NCBI GenBank assembly: GCA_014529385.2
Contig: CM043955.1
Coordinates: 149,375,640 to 149,439,639, forward strand
DNA from: Adiantum capillus-veneris
Lineage: Eukaryota; Streptophyta; Polypodiopsida; Polypodiales; Pteridaceae
Length of the DNA: 64,000 nucleotides
Reading direction: 5' to 3'
Part shown: positions 43,361 through 52,676 of the stretch, piece by piece
Layout of the letters: every line of letters starts with the position of its first letter
Numbering within the stretch: the stretch's first letter is position 1
Program-made: the position numbers and the translations under genes
Notes under the pieces: model-generated
Database searches by the model: none
What the model was told of the DNA's origin: nothing
What the model saw: the letters and a program-made list of their open reading frames with translations, nothing else

Positions 43361-44131
43361 AAGAGGTATGCTCATTAGTACAAACTCCGTGATGGTTCTT
43401 GGATTCTAGATAGTGGTGCATCCCAACATTCAACTAGTCAGAAAGACTGGTATAGTTCCTGGAAGCCTCTATACAAACCCATAAGTGTAATTGTTGGGAA
43501 TAATGCCAAATGTCCAACCAAAGGGTCTAGGACAATTTCTTTTTTAGCAGCTACAAGTGAAACTAAAGAGCTCTCTAATGTGTTGTACGTGCCTCAAATC
43601 AAGAAGAATTTGTTGTCCATTGCTACAATCTTTGATCATGATCTTGAAGTCCGTATGGAGCAAAAATCTTGGATTCTAAAGGCAACACATTGGGAAAGGA
43701 CGTAAGGCGCAACAACCTCTACGAACTTTCTGCACTTATGGTCACTACAGAAAAAGGTACAACTCAATTATGGCATGAGATATTTGGTCACTTAAGAATT
43801 CTTGTGCTAAAAGAGATGCAAAAATCTGGGATGGTGGTACACATGCCTCAAATCTCATATATCAATGAAGTTTGTGAATCTTGCATGATGGGCAAGCAAC
43901 AAAGAAAGGCATTTCCACAAGAGAGTAGTAATCAAGCTCAATCTCCTCTAGAGTTGGTACACACAGATATCTGTGGAAAAATATCTATATCCGCTTTGGA
44001 TGGATCTTTCTACTTTTGCCGTTAGTCGATGACTTTAGTAGAAAGATGTGGGTGTATTTCATTCATGAGAAGTCTGAAGATTTTGGAAAGTTTAAAATGT
44101 GGCAAAAGCTTGTAGGAAATGAAACGAGAAA
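43361..44131 (+). pseudogene. pol: Protease, GAG-pre-integrase and integrase start of element E
   Basis: WILDSGASQHSTSQKDWYSS near 43400 is the Copia protease active site (DSGA). KKNLLSIATIFDHDLEV follows near 43605, then QLWHEIFGHL near 43768 with CESCMMGKQQRKAF near 43878 (pre-integrase zinc region), and ELVHTDICGKISISALDGSF, the start of the integrase core with its first Asp, near 43955. Text ends after RKMWVYF near 44055, where the internal deletion joins the LTR. One frameshift and several stops. Confidence 0.85.
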
Positions 44132-44411
44132 TATAAGGATGCCTTCTCATGAGTAATGCGGTAGAATGGTGTGTACACTTGATGCACACAACGGGCACAT
44201 AACACATCCTTGTATAAGGATTGTTAGTCCCTTTCATTCCTACTTGCTCTAGTTGTCTAAATCGCCATCTAAGCTCTACCTTGAGAGCACATGGGTGGAT
44301 GACGCCATCACTTTGTAATAGTGTGCTAATCTAAAGTTTTTGATTTTCCACTAATCTACTTTGCATTGTATCTCCTTCTACAGATCCTTATTGTATTCCG
44401 CATTTCTTACA
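44132..44411 (+). repeat. Truncated right LTR of element E
   Basis: Matches the last ~280 bp of the left LTR (from TATAAGGAGGCATTTTCATG on), with a ~10-bp insertion, and ends at the same CATTTCTTACA. Confidence 0.9.
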
Positions 44412-44737
44412 AGACAGCCTTGTATGATGGCTTAAGTAACTCTATCTCTGACACAAAAGCTCTTAAGTTTGATTATGTTGTGAGTGTTCTCCTAAGCGAG
44501 GAAATGCAAAGGAGAAGCACAGGTGAATTATCAAGTGTTGCTCTATCCGTGGAAACAAGAGAAATGCCTAAGGAGACGTTAAAAAATCAAAAGGGTCATG
44601 ATCAGTCAAGCGGAGAAAGTCACGCACAAAGTCGCTCAAGGAAGAGCAAGTCATGCACAAAGTCAGCTCTTGAATTTTAGAACTGCAAAAAGAAAGGCCA
44701 CATCAATAAGGATTGATGGTCCAAGAAGAAGAAGGAA

Positions 44738-45366
44738 TTGGAGTCTCAAGAGCAAGATGCTCTAATTCTCTCATTAGACAATGTGTCTAATTCATGGATA
44801 GTAGAGTTTGGGGCTTCATTCCATGTAACACCGCACAAACATTATTTCCAAGATTACACCAAAGTTAATTTTGGGTATGTATACTTGGGAGATAATGAAG
44901 CTTGTGAAATTGTTGGCAAAGGTACATTTTGTGTCAAAACTACTAATGGAAGATCTCAAAGGGATCTTTGGTGGTTGCCAAAGGAGAAAAGGTTGGTACA
45001 CTTTACTCGTGTACTATCAACACACAATCTTCAACTTGTGAAATAGCTACAGAAGTTGACAGTGCAGTGTGGCACTACCAACTTGGGTATATGAGTGCCA
45101 AAGGAATGCAAATCCTTCAATCAAAGAAGCTTCTACTAGGCTTGAAAGAAGTTGACTTAGAGATCTGTGAAGATTGTGTTTATGATAAACAAAAGAGTGT
45201 AAAATTTCAAAAATCAAAAAATGAAAGAAAAAAAAACTTGAATTGGTTCATTCTGATGTTTGGGTCCTGCAAGTACACCATCACTCGGTGATTCATTGTA
45301 CTATGTAACATTCATAGATGATACGGACTAGGAAAACATGGGTTTATGTAATGAAGAATAAGTCCA
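44738..45366 (+). pseudogene. pol: Protease, pre-integrase and integrase remnant of element D
   Basis: SNSWIVEFGASFHVTPHKHY near 44790 is the protease segment with the active-site Asp-Ser changed to Glu-Phe (EFGAS for DSGAS). VDSAVWHYQLGYMSAKGMQI near 45055 and CEDCVYDKQKSVKF near 45168 are the pre-integrase region. The integrase breaks off after the SDVWGPA-type start and a KTWVYVMKNKSNVF segment (about 45330-45366), and is joined directly to the pre-RT linker, so the integrase core is deleted. Confidence 0.82.
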
Positions 45367-45389
45367 ATGTATTTTCCATATTTCAAAGG

Positions 45390-46269
45390 TGGAAAGCCTC
45401 AACCTATTTCCCAAAGATCTACAAGAGCAAGTAGACCTCCAGAAAGGTTTGTTCCTTTCTTCAACCATCTCTTGGTCTCACATTTTGGAGAGCCAAAATC
45501 GTCCAAGGAAGCTATGCAACACAAATCCAAAGAAGAATGGATGAAGAGTATGCAAGTGGAGATGGACTCATTACATCGCAACCAAACATGGGAGTTGGTT
45601 GATTTTCCTAAAGGTATACGGGAACTCTAGAACAAATGGGTGTATAAGCTGAAGGAAGAAGAAGGCGGGAAGAAAAGGTACAAGTTTAGGCTTGTGGTAA
45701 AAGGGTTTTCTCAAAAGAAAGGTATCCACTTCAATGAAATATTTTCTCATGTTGTAAAAATGAACTCAATTAATCTTTTCTTAAGCCTTGCGGCTTCTCA
45801 TGACTTAAATATTGAGCAAATGGATGTAAATACGGAATTCCCTCATGGTGACTCAAGGGAAGAAATCTACATGCTTCAACGGTAAGGAGAAAATGGTTTG
45901 CACATTAAAAAAGAGCTTGTATGGTTTAAAGCAAGCATCAAGACAGGGGCACTTGAAGTTCGATCAATGGATATTGGATCACGGATTCAGAAGATGTAAC
46001 TCAGATCATTGTGTCTACACAAAGAATCTGGGAGATGGGAAGTTCATCATCCTAATGTTGTATGTTGATGACATGTTGATTGCAAGTGCTAACATGTAGG
46101 ACATCAAAGACCTAAAAGAGGAGCTGTCTAAATCTTTTTCAATGAAATATTCAGGTGTTGCAAAGAGGATACTTGGTATGAAGATATCAAGGGATAGGAC
46201 GAGGATGACATTAAAGCTATCTCAAGAGGATTACATCAAGAAGGTTGTAGACGGATGGATAGTTCACTG
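45390..46269 (+). pseudogene. pol: Reverse transcriptase of element D
   Basis: RVT_2-type RT: HKSKEEWMKSMQVEMDSLHR near 45520, NKWVYKLKEEEGGKKRYKFR near 45633, LVVKGFSQKKGIHFNEIF, LSLAASHDLNIEQMDVNTEF near 45785, KSLYGLKQASRQ near 45908 and the catalytic MLYVDDMLIAS near 46055. After ISRDRTRMTLKLSQEDYIKK near 46185 the sequence runs into element F. A few stops and frameshifts. Confidence 0.9.
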
Positions 46270-46692
46270 TGTGGGAATGTCTTCTTAAGAAATGGGCAGC
46301 GAATTACTTAGTAGTTACTATGGTAATTACTACAGAAAACCCAAAGTGTATAAATAGGGCCCATTACATTGTAATCGGGTTGGCAATTGTTATCATTTGG
46401 GTTAGCACCTTGGTTGTACTTGTACTTGAGAATCATTGGCAGTATTGTCGACTGTACTTTCTCTCTATAAATCATAATCGCTGTAATCTTGATCTGTAAT
46501 TCCAATCATGGCATATATTCCAATTATACTTACTTCTCATCCAGTCTTCTGAATCTGAATCTGAATCTGAACCTTATTTCCAGTACATAAGTCTGATTCT
46601 TATTTCAGTATCCAAATTCCAATCTAGTTTCTGATTCCTATCCAGTCAACTGTCTGAAATCTTCCTACACTAGTAGCTAAAATCTTCTAACA
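46270..46692 (+). repeat. Left LTR of element F
   Basis: TGTGGGAATGTC to CTTCTAACA, about 423 bp, set by the TG...CA ends, the interruption of D RT and the start of gag. It has a TATAAATA box at 46349-46356 and a TCTGAA repeat near 46549-46574. There is no second copy to confirm borders. The following TGGAATTAGCTG is a possible but unusual primer site. Confidence 0.6.
46349..46356 (+). promoter_or_regulatory. Probable TATA box in LTR of F
   Basis: TATAAATA within the LTR, about 450 bp before the gag start codon. Confidence 0.6.
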
Positions 46693-46805
46693 ACTGGAAT
46701 TAGCTGTCTCAAGAGATCAGCTCCAATTCCATTTTAGCGATCACGGTGGCTCAAGCTGAAGCTCGTTGACTAAAAGACTCTTCTCCCAGTTCGAAGTTTT
46801 CAGCA

Positions 46806-48707
46806 ATGGCACCAAAATCCAATCGTGGCCGAAAATCCACCATTCGTGTTGACCCCATTCTTGAGGAGTCAGGAAGAGAGTCTCACCCCAAGCAAGAGGA
46901 GATGACTGACAATGAGGCTCAGGAGGAGCATAGTCAGGCTGATGAGGTGCAGGACTCACAGCACTCCAGTCATTCTCGACGTCGATGGGCAGAACGGGAA
47001 GCATGGAAGGCAAAGAGTTCCAAGAGTTCTCGGTCCCAGCAGAGAGATGAGGATACCAAGGGAAGTAAAGGAAGTCACCGTACTTCTAGCAGACAAACCA
47101 AAAAAGACATTGACACTGAGACAGAGACAGAGATTGATTGGGATGTTGACACTAACAATTGCAAGAAGACTCCCAAGCGTCATTCTGAATCCAAGAAGAC
47201 AAGTGGTAGGATCAGTTGTAATCGGAATGATTACACAGCTTCCCTGAAGATTTCTTTTCCAATATTCAAGGGAGGGAAGAAGGATGATCCAGACGTTCAC
47301 ATACAAGCTTTCGAGCAGAATGCTACACAGAAAAATATTGATGAAGATGATTGGGGGGAATATTTTCCACAAACCTTGAAGGAGGCAGCGAGGAAATGGT
47401 ATTACCATTACCCTACCTGCCAGCTCAGATCATACAACAAATTGCTTAAAGCCTTCAGGTTGGAATATTCCGACAATAGAGGGGACAAAGATATTCTCTG
47501 TGAATTAGATAAGATCAAACAGAGAAATTTGTCAGTCCGTAGTTATGTGGAAAAGATCAAGGAGCTAACCAGGCAGTTACAGGAACCGCCATCTGAGAAG
47601 AGGTTGAGGGCATGGTTCCTGAATGGGTTTAGAAGCAAAAAGCTTAGGGAACAAGAGGTACCAGCCCCTACCAAGAAATTCAATGATCTGGTCCAAAGGG
47701 CATTAAAGCTGGAACAACAGGCTAAGAAGGAAAAGAGCCACAAGAAGCGAAGGACCAGTAGCAGTAGCTCTGCTACTGAAAGTTCTGATTCCAGTGAGAT
47801 GTCCAGTAGCTCTGAGAGCAGCTCTAATGAACGAGCAAAGGAGAAATCAAAGAAGGGATCCGGAATCAAGAAAATTGAAGAAATGGCTAGATAGATTGCC
47901 GAAATTAGCCACACAAGACAGCCAGTTTGAAAGATGGAGACTTGGTGTTCAAGATGCAAATCCAAGGACCATATCTCCACTGAATGTCCACAATGTACCT
48001 ACTGCAAGGCTTTTGGTCACCTATGGAATAATTGTGGCATCAAAATTCACCACTTTAAGAAAGGCAAAGATCTGTCAGTGGTTGCCTACACTGAACCAGT
48101 GAAGGTAGAACTAGTCAAAGTATCTCAAGAGGAGAGACCAGGTACTAGTGGTACTGGTCAGGGGCGTGGCCGATTCTAACCAGGAATGGGAAGAGGCAGA
48201 GGAAGAGGCAACTTCGAGAACAGGAGCATGAATTGCTATACTTGTGGGAAGTATGGTCATTTTGGAGCCCAATGCCCAGATGCACCTGCAACGACTATTA
48301 CTAAGGCTAAGGCACCAGAGCTAGTCCTAGTCAGGGTAGTTACTAGGAGCAAGGGGGTAGTCATTGAAGAAATCCCAGACATTTCAGAATCACTAGTCAA
48401 TCCTAACAGCATCAAGTGGGCTCAACAAAGAGAAGTTTGGAAGGCCAAAGGTAAAGAAAAGGTGGTAGATGAGTGGCAAGAGCAGAGGGAACTAGCGGCT
48501 CAAATCACGAAGGATTTAGCCAAGAAACTGCCAGAGAAGCCAGAAAGTTCCGAAGCTAGAGTCATTCAGAGGATACCAACCCAATCGACTAATAAAGATC
48601 AGTCAGTACCGGCCATAACTGAGACCATGCTGGCTGTGGTACATGGACTAGCTGATGAAATGGGAGTGGATGGAAAGAGTGGAAGCACTGCAAAAGAAGA
48701 ATGGTAG
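46806..48707 (+). pseudogene. gag: Gag of element F
   Basis: Starts MAPKSNRGRKSTIRVDP with a highly charged N-terminus. The capsid domain is at 47240-47700: SFPIFKGGKKDDPDVHIQAF, ARKWYYHYPTCQLRSYNKLL, SVRSYVEKIKELTRQL, ARAWFLNGF-like RAWFLNGFRSKKLRE. Two Cys/His groups follow near 47945 (CSRCKSKDHISTEC with CTYCKAFGHLWNNC), then CYTCGKYGHFGAQC near 48237. The frame is constant from 46806 to the protease but has in-frame stops at 47892, about 47928, 48177 and 48705. Three or four base changes separate it from a continuous Gag-protease frame. Confidence 0.87.
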
Positions 48708-48770
48708 TGTGAAGATACCTGTTCTTCAAGCTCTGACAATCAATCTGACCAAGAGAGAGAAGAAATTCAT

Positions 48771-49679
48771 GTGAAAATTTGTGATAGAATTCAAAAGCTG
48801 ACTGTAGAGCTGGAGGATAGAAGAAAAACCTTGTCTGAGGTGGCCAACTTTATCAGACAGCGCAGGAAAGCTGAGGCAGAGGCAAAAATAGTGGACCTGA
48901 CGGTCGTCCGAGATGATGAAGTTCCACTTATTCAGGTGGACTACAAGGTTAGGAAGCAGTGGGAACCTCTCTCAAGTGTTATCCTGGATGGAGGGGCAGG
49001 AGTCAACATAATGGGAGCCCATCTTCAGCAAAGAATGGGTATCACTAATATGAAACCAGCACCATTCAAAGTACGAATGGCAGATCATAGAGTCGTACAG
49101 ATGACGGGTATGATTGGAAACATGCAGATAAGAGTTGGAAGGGAGAAATTCAAAACCAGTTTCCTAGTCCTGGATGTGCAAGGAGCATATGGGATGCTAC
49201 TAGGGCGCCCATGGTTGAGAACAGCACATGCTGTTCATGACTATGCAAACCAAACATTGACCATAGAAGGGGCCAGTGGCAGAATCCAAATCCAGACCAA
49301 CAATACCAAAAGCTGGAAAAAGGAACTGAGGTCGAAGGAGTTATGTCAGAAGTACAGAGCCAAGAAGATCGAGCGAATGCTGGTGGCTATGAACATATTC
49401 CCTTTGGCAGAAATTGACTTGAATGCAGTCTTGTTGAACAAAGAACAGGCTGACAAGCAGAAGAGACAATTCCCCGATCAGCTTACTGAAGTCAACACAT
49501 GGGAAATAACAGTTCAGCTAACTGGAAGGATGGTGGAACCAGCTGATACTGGTATACTAGAGGAACCAGTATGTTCTGAAGAGTACCCAGTGGATCAGAA
49601 TACTGATTCAGAAATGAATGCACCATCCTGGGATTACGCTGAAGAATCGACCAAACGAAAAGGAGGCGAACCAAACTAG
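48771..49679 (+). CDS. pol: Protease of element F
   Basis: Same frame as gag. SVILDGGAGVNIMGAHL near 48980 is the active-site block with DGGA, like element A, and AYGMLLGRPWLRTAHAVHDY near 49188 is the C-terminal motif. The N-terminal part is charged and helical (KLTVELEDRRKTLSE). It is followed by about 150 codons of acidic linker to the stop at 49677-49679. RT begins in another frame at about 49709, an inferred single indel. Confidence 0.83.
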   Translation: MKICDRIQKLTVELEDRRKTLSEVANFIRQRRKAEAEAKIVDLTVVRDDEVPLIQVDYKVRKQWEPLSSVILDGGAGVNIMGAHLQQRMGITNMKPAPFKVRMADHRVVQMTGMIGNMQIRVGREKFKTSFLVLDVQGAYGMLLGRPWLRTAHAVHDYANQTLTIEGASGRIQIQTNNTKSWKKELRSKELCQKYRAKKIERMLVAMNIFPLAEIDLNAVLLNKEQADKQKRQFPDQLTEVNTWEITVQLTGRMVEPADTGILEEPVCSEEYPVDQNTDSEMNAPSWDYAEESTKRKGGEPN

Positions 49680-49708
49680 TTTCTTCCAGACGACTCGAAA
49701 GTGGAAGA

Positions 49709-51150
49709 GTGGAACCTAGGATCGAGGATAATCCTAGAATGATCAAGGTTAACAAGCACCTCAACCCAGCAATGAAGGAAAAGGCATGGAAAATGTTCCA
49801 GAACTATAAAGATGTGTTTGCCTGGGAACATACAAATCTGAAGGGAGTAGATCCTGAAGTATGTCAGCACCAAATACCACTAAAACCGGATGCTTGGCCA
49901 GTACGACTGCAAGGATACCGGATGAACCCCAACTATGCAAAGAAGTTCAAGGAGGAGATTGATAATCTTCTCAAGGCTGGGTTCATCACAGAAGTGGCAA
50001 GCAGTGATTGGCTATTTCCCATAGTCATCGTCCCCAACAAGAATGGAAATTTGAGAGTTTGTGTCGACTATAGGAAACTAAACTCCCAAACTATTAAGGA
50101 TCCATTTCCCTTGCCTTTTACTGATATGTTGCTTGATGAGATAGCAGGATATGAAATGTATAGCTTCATGGATGCTTATAGCGGCTATAACCAGTTACAG
50201 ATCGCTCTTGAAGATAGAGCCAAGATCACTTTCATCACAGAGTGGGGAGCTTTCATGTATCTGGTGATGCCTTTTGGCCTGTGCAATGCACCAGCTACCT
50301 TCAGCGATGTATGATGGAGATGTTTAATGAATTCCTTCACATCGGTTCCTCGCCATTTTCATGGATGACTTCACTGTCTATTCAGATGAGGAACAGCACC
50401 TCCTATTCTTAGAAATGGTTTTCAAACGCTGTCAAGAGAAGCGGATTTGTTTGAATCCATTCAAATCTGTTTTTCTAGTCTGGAAGGGACAGCTACTGGG
50501 ACATGTGGTTTCCCGCAATGGAATAGAGATGGCCAATGACAAAATTCAGTGTGTTCAGCAAGCTAAAGCACCCAGAACTGCTTCAGAGTTGAGTTCTTTC
50601 TTGGGTTATGTGAATTTCTATAGAAGATTTGTACATAAGTTTGCTTCTCAAGCAGTACCACTATATGAGCTTACAAAGAAGACCAGTAAGTTCAACTGGA
50701 CTGCTAAATGCGAGGAGAGCTTCCAGAATCTGAAAAAATCCATTACCAATAAACCAGTCCTTAGGCAGCCAAACTGGGATATTATTTTCCACGTACATGT
50801 AGATGCTTCGGGATTGGCAATGGGGGCAATATTAGCTCAGCCAGACGGAAGAACTGATTATCCGGTTTTTTTTGCCAGTCGCTCGCAGATTCAGTCAGGC
50901 TGAACAAGGCTATACAACTATTGAGAGAGAATCCCTTGGAATGGTTTTTAGCGCTACAAAGTTCAGGCATTACCTGTTGGGAAAGTTATTCCATTTTTAT
51001 GTGGACCATCAAGCTCTTCTGTTTCTGATTAATAAAGTCATTATTCAAGGCAAGCTGATAAGATGGATGATGTTCCTAATGGAGTTTGAATTCAGAATTT
51101 TCCATAAGCTTGGCCGAAACCAGTGTGGAGCTGATTTTCTCTCAAGAAGT
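49709..51150 (+). pseudogene. pol: Reverse transcriptase and RNase H of element F
   Basis: RT motifs: IVIVPNKNGNLRVCVDYRKL near 50025, FMDAYSGYNQLQIAL near 50167, MPFGLCNAPATF near 50268 and the catalytic FMDDF near 50359, in a new frame after a small indel near 50305. RNase H follows: HVHVDASGLAMGAIL near 50790, then after a frameshift near 50880 EQGYTTIERESLGMVFSATK near 50900 and VDHQALLFLINK near 51000, ending CGADFLSRS near 51127. Three frameshifts in 1.4 kb; otherwise well kept. Confidence 0.9.
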
Positions 51151-51199
51151 ACGAACGGATATTCAGAATCACCCTTGAGAGACGAACCAGTGGATGCTG

Positions 51200-52125
51200 A
51201 TTTATTTCAGTTAGAGGCAGAAGAATCAGTGGATCCTAAATGGTATGATATTTATCAATTTCTTTCCCAAGGTGCCTTTCCAGAGGATTGGAAGCAGAAT
51301 CAGAAGAAAGCTCTGATCATAAAAAGCCTGAAATTTACTATCATAGGAGGATTACTTTATCGACTGGGTGTTGATGGTATACTTCGACGATGTGTCCCTA
51401 TGGAAGGAAGAATGCAAGTAATTTCAGAAGCGCATAATGGTGAATCTGGTGGACACTTTTCCAACGAAGTAACCTATAAGATGATTCTGCAAGCTGGTCT
51501 ATGGTGGCAAACACTGATTGCTGATGTCACAAGTTTTTGTAAAACTTGTGACATATGCCAAAGAATGGGTCGACCAACAGCTGCAGATATGACTCCCTTA
51601 ATGCCAGTACAACCACTGGGAGTATTCATGAAATGGGGACTAGATTTTATGGGACCTTTTAAGAAGGTTACTCCCAGGAAGAACAAGTACATAGTAATGG
51701 CTACTTGTTATGTAACCAAGTGGGTTGAAGCTAAGGCTCTTCCTGACAACACATCCAAGTCAACTGCAAGGTTTCTATTTGAGAATATTGTCTGCCGATA
51801 TGGATGTCCAGTAGAGATTGTGACCGATCAAGGAACACATTTTATCAATGACACTATGGAAGTCCTATTGGATATGCTTTCAGTCAAGCATCGGAAATCA
51901 GAAAGGAGATTTAGTGCTTCTATATCAGTCTAGACTGGGTCCAAAGAAGCCGAACCTGAAGATTGCCTGGGCAGGACCATTTGAGGTAGACTAGGTCTTC
52001 TCCAATGGCACATTCAGACTGAAAGACTTATCTGGATTATTGTTGCTAGGAGTATATAATGGGGCAAAGATTAAGCTTTATTATTCAGAGGCCAGAGAAA
52101 CTGGGCAAGAACAAGGAACTAAGTA
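51200..52125 (+). pseudogene. pol: Truncated integrase of element F
   Basis: An H2C2 finger (HNGESGGHF ... CKTCDICQ) lies near 51430-51560, the first Asp in WGLDFMGPF near 51635 and the second in VTDQGTHFIND near 51816. After SVKHRKS (51900) the text jumps to GDLVLLYQSRLGPKKPNLKI near 51908, which is the C-terminal domain, and AWAGPFEVD. The third catalytic residue (Glu) and about 100 residues are therefore deleted. The C-terminal domain runs to a TAA at 52123 with one internal stop. Confidence 0.87.
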
Positions 52126-52676
52126 ACTAGAACTTGCTGATCAAGAGATACCAGAATAAAACATTTTTGGACTTTTTCATGTGCAACCAGTACCAGAAGA
52201 ACCAGATCAGGCTGACCTTAGAATCGGTACCACTATGGTCGAGCCAGAATGGAAATCAGTCCAGTATCAGTGGGGACACACTTTCCAATTTTTAAGCGCC
52301 CAACAGTCAGATGGCACGCCAGTAGTAATTATTTCAAGGATGGGTTGCAGTCTTGTCCAATGCATGTCTGCCACGACAGCAGCGATGCACACAAGTCTAG
52401 GAATGGCGAGTGGTGGAGCTTTTATGGCGCGAACGCGTATAAGAGTCAAGAGAGTTAGCATTTTTCCTCATAAATCTCTTGCACGATGCTTTCCTCCTGT
52501 TAACCATTCGCCATTGCCAAGCTCCGAGGTTTCTTTGCTACAGCCGCAAACCTCGACCTCTGAAGAGACAGTTGACTGTCAGCTAGCCTTGCCAGCAACA
52601 CCAGGAAACGGCTTTGACACGACAAGTAAGTCTTCTTCTCCTTCGCCTGTTTCATCGTCATCGTCTTCACAGTGTA
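52126..52676 (+). other. Spacer between integrase and 3' ORF of element F
   Basis: About 550 bp. An open frame from 52181 continues into the 3' ORF, but its composition (Ser/Pro-rich, no domain) does not argue for coding. It could be leader sequence of the 3' ORF. Confidence 0.4.

Larger units (their letters stand above)
41750..44411 (+). mobile_element. Element E: Ty1/Copia element inside gag of D, internally deleted
   Basis: The left LTR (41750-42424), primer site, gag and protease to early integrase are followed directly by the 3' 280 bp of the right LTR. RT, RNase H and the first 60% of the right LTR are deleted. The flanking bases GGACA (41745-41749) and AGACA (44412-44416) form a target duplication with one change. 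Its LTR is related to that of D: both have a TGTAAGGCCCCC word about 55 bp from the start. Confidence 0.85.
41278..44700 (+). pseudogene. gag: Gag of element D, split by element E
   Basis: The first part (41278-41749) is UBN2-type Copia Gag: FNGKNYKHWKMQIEDYL, DEAWILLDQKALGTIRL, ITENLNKVNTNISQI, ending IPNSWD at the insertion. After element E the text resumes at 44417 with SLV ... SNSISDTKALKFDYVVSV, LLSEEMQRRSTGE and a damaged zinc knuckle (NCKKKGHINKD) near 44690 with a stop in place of the first Cys and another in place of the last. Joining the two parts restores the usual family order, which proves the insertion. Confidence 0.87.
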
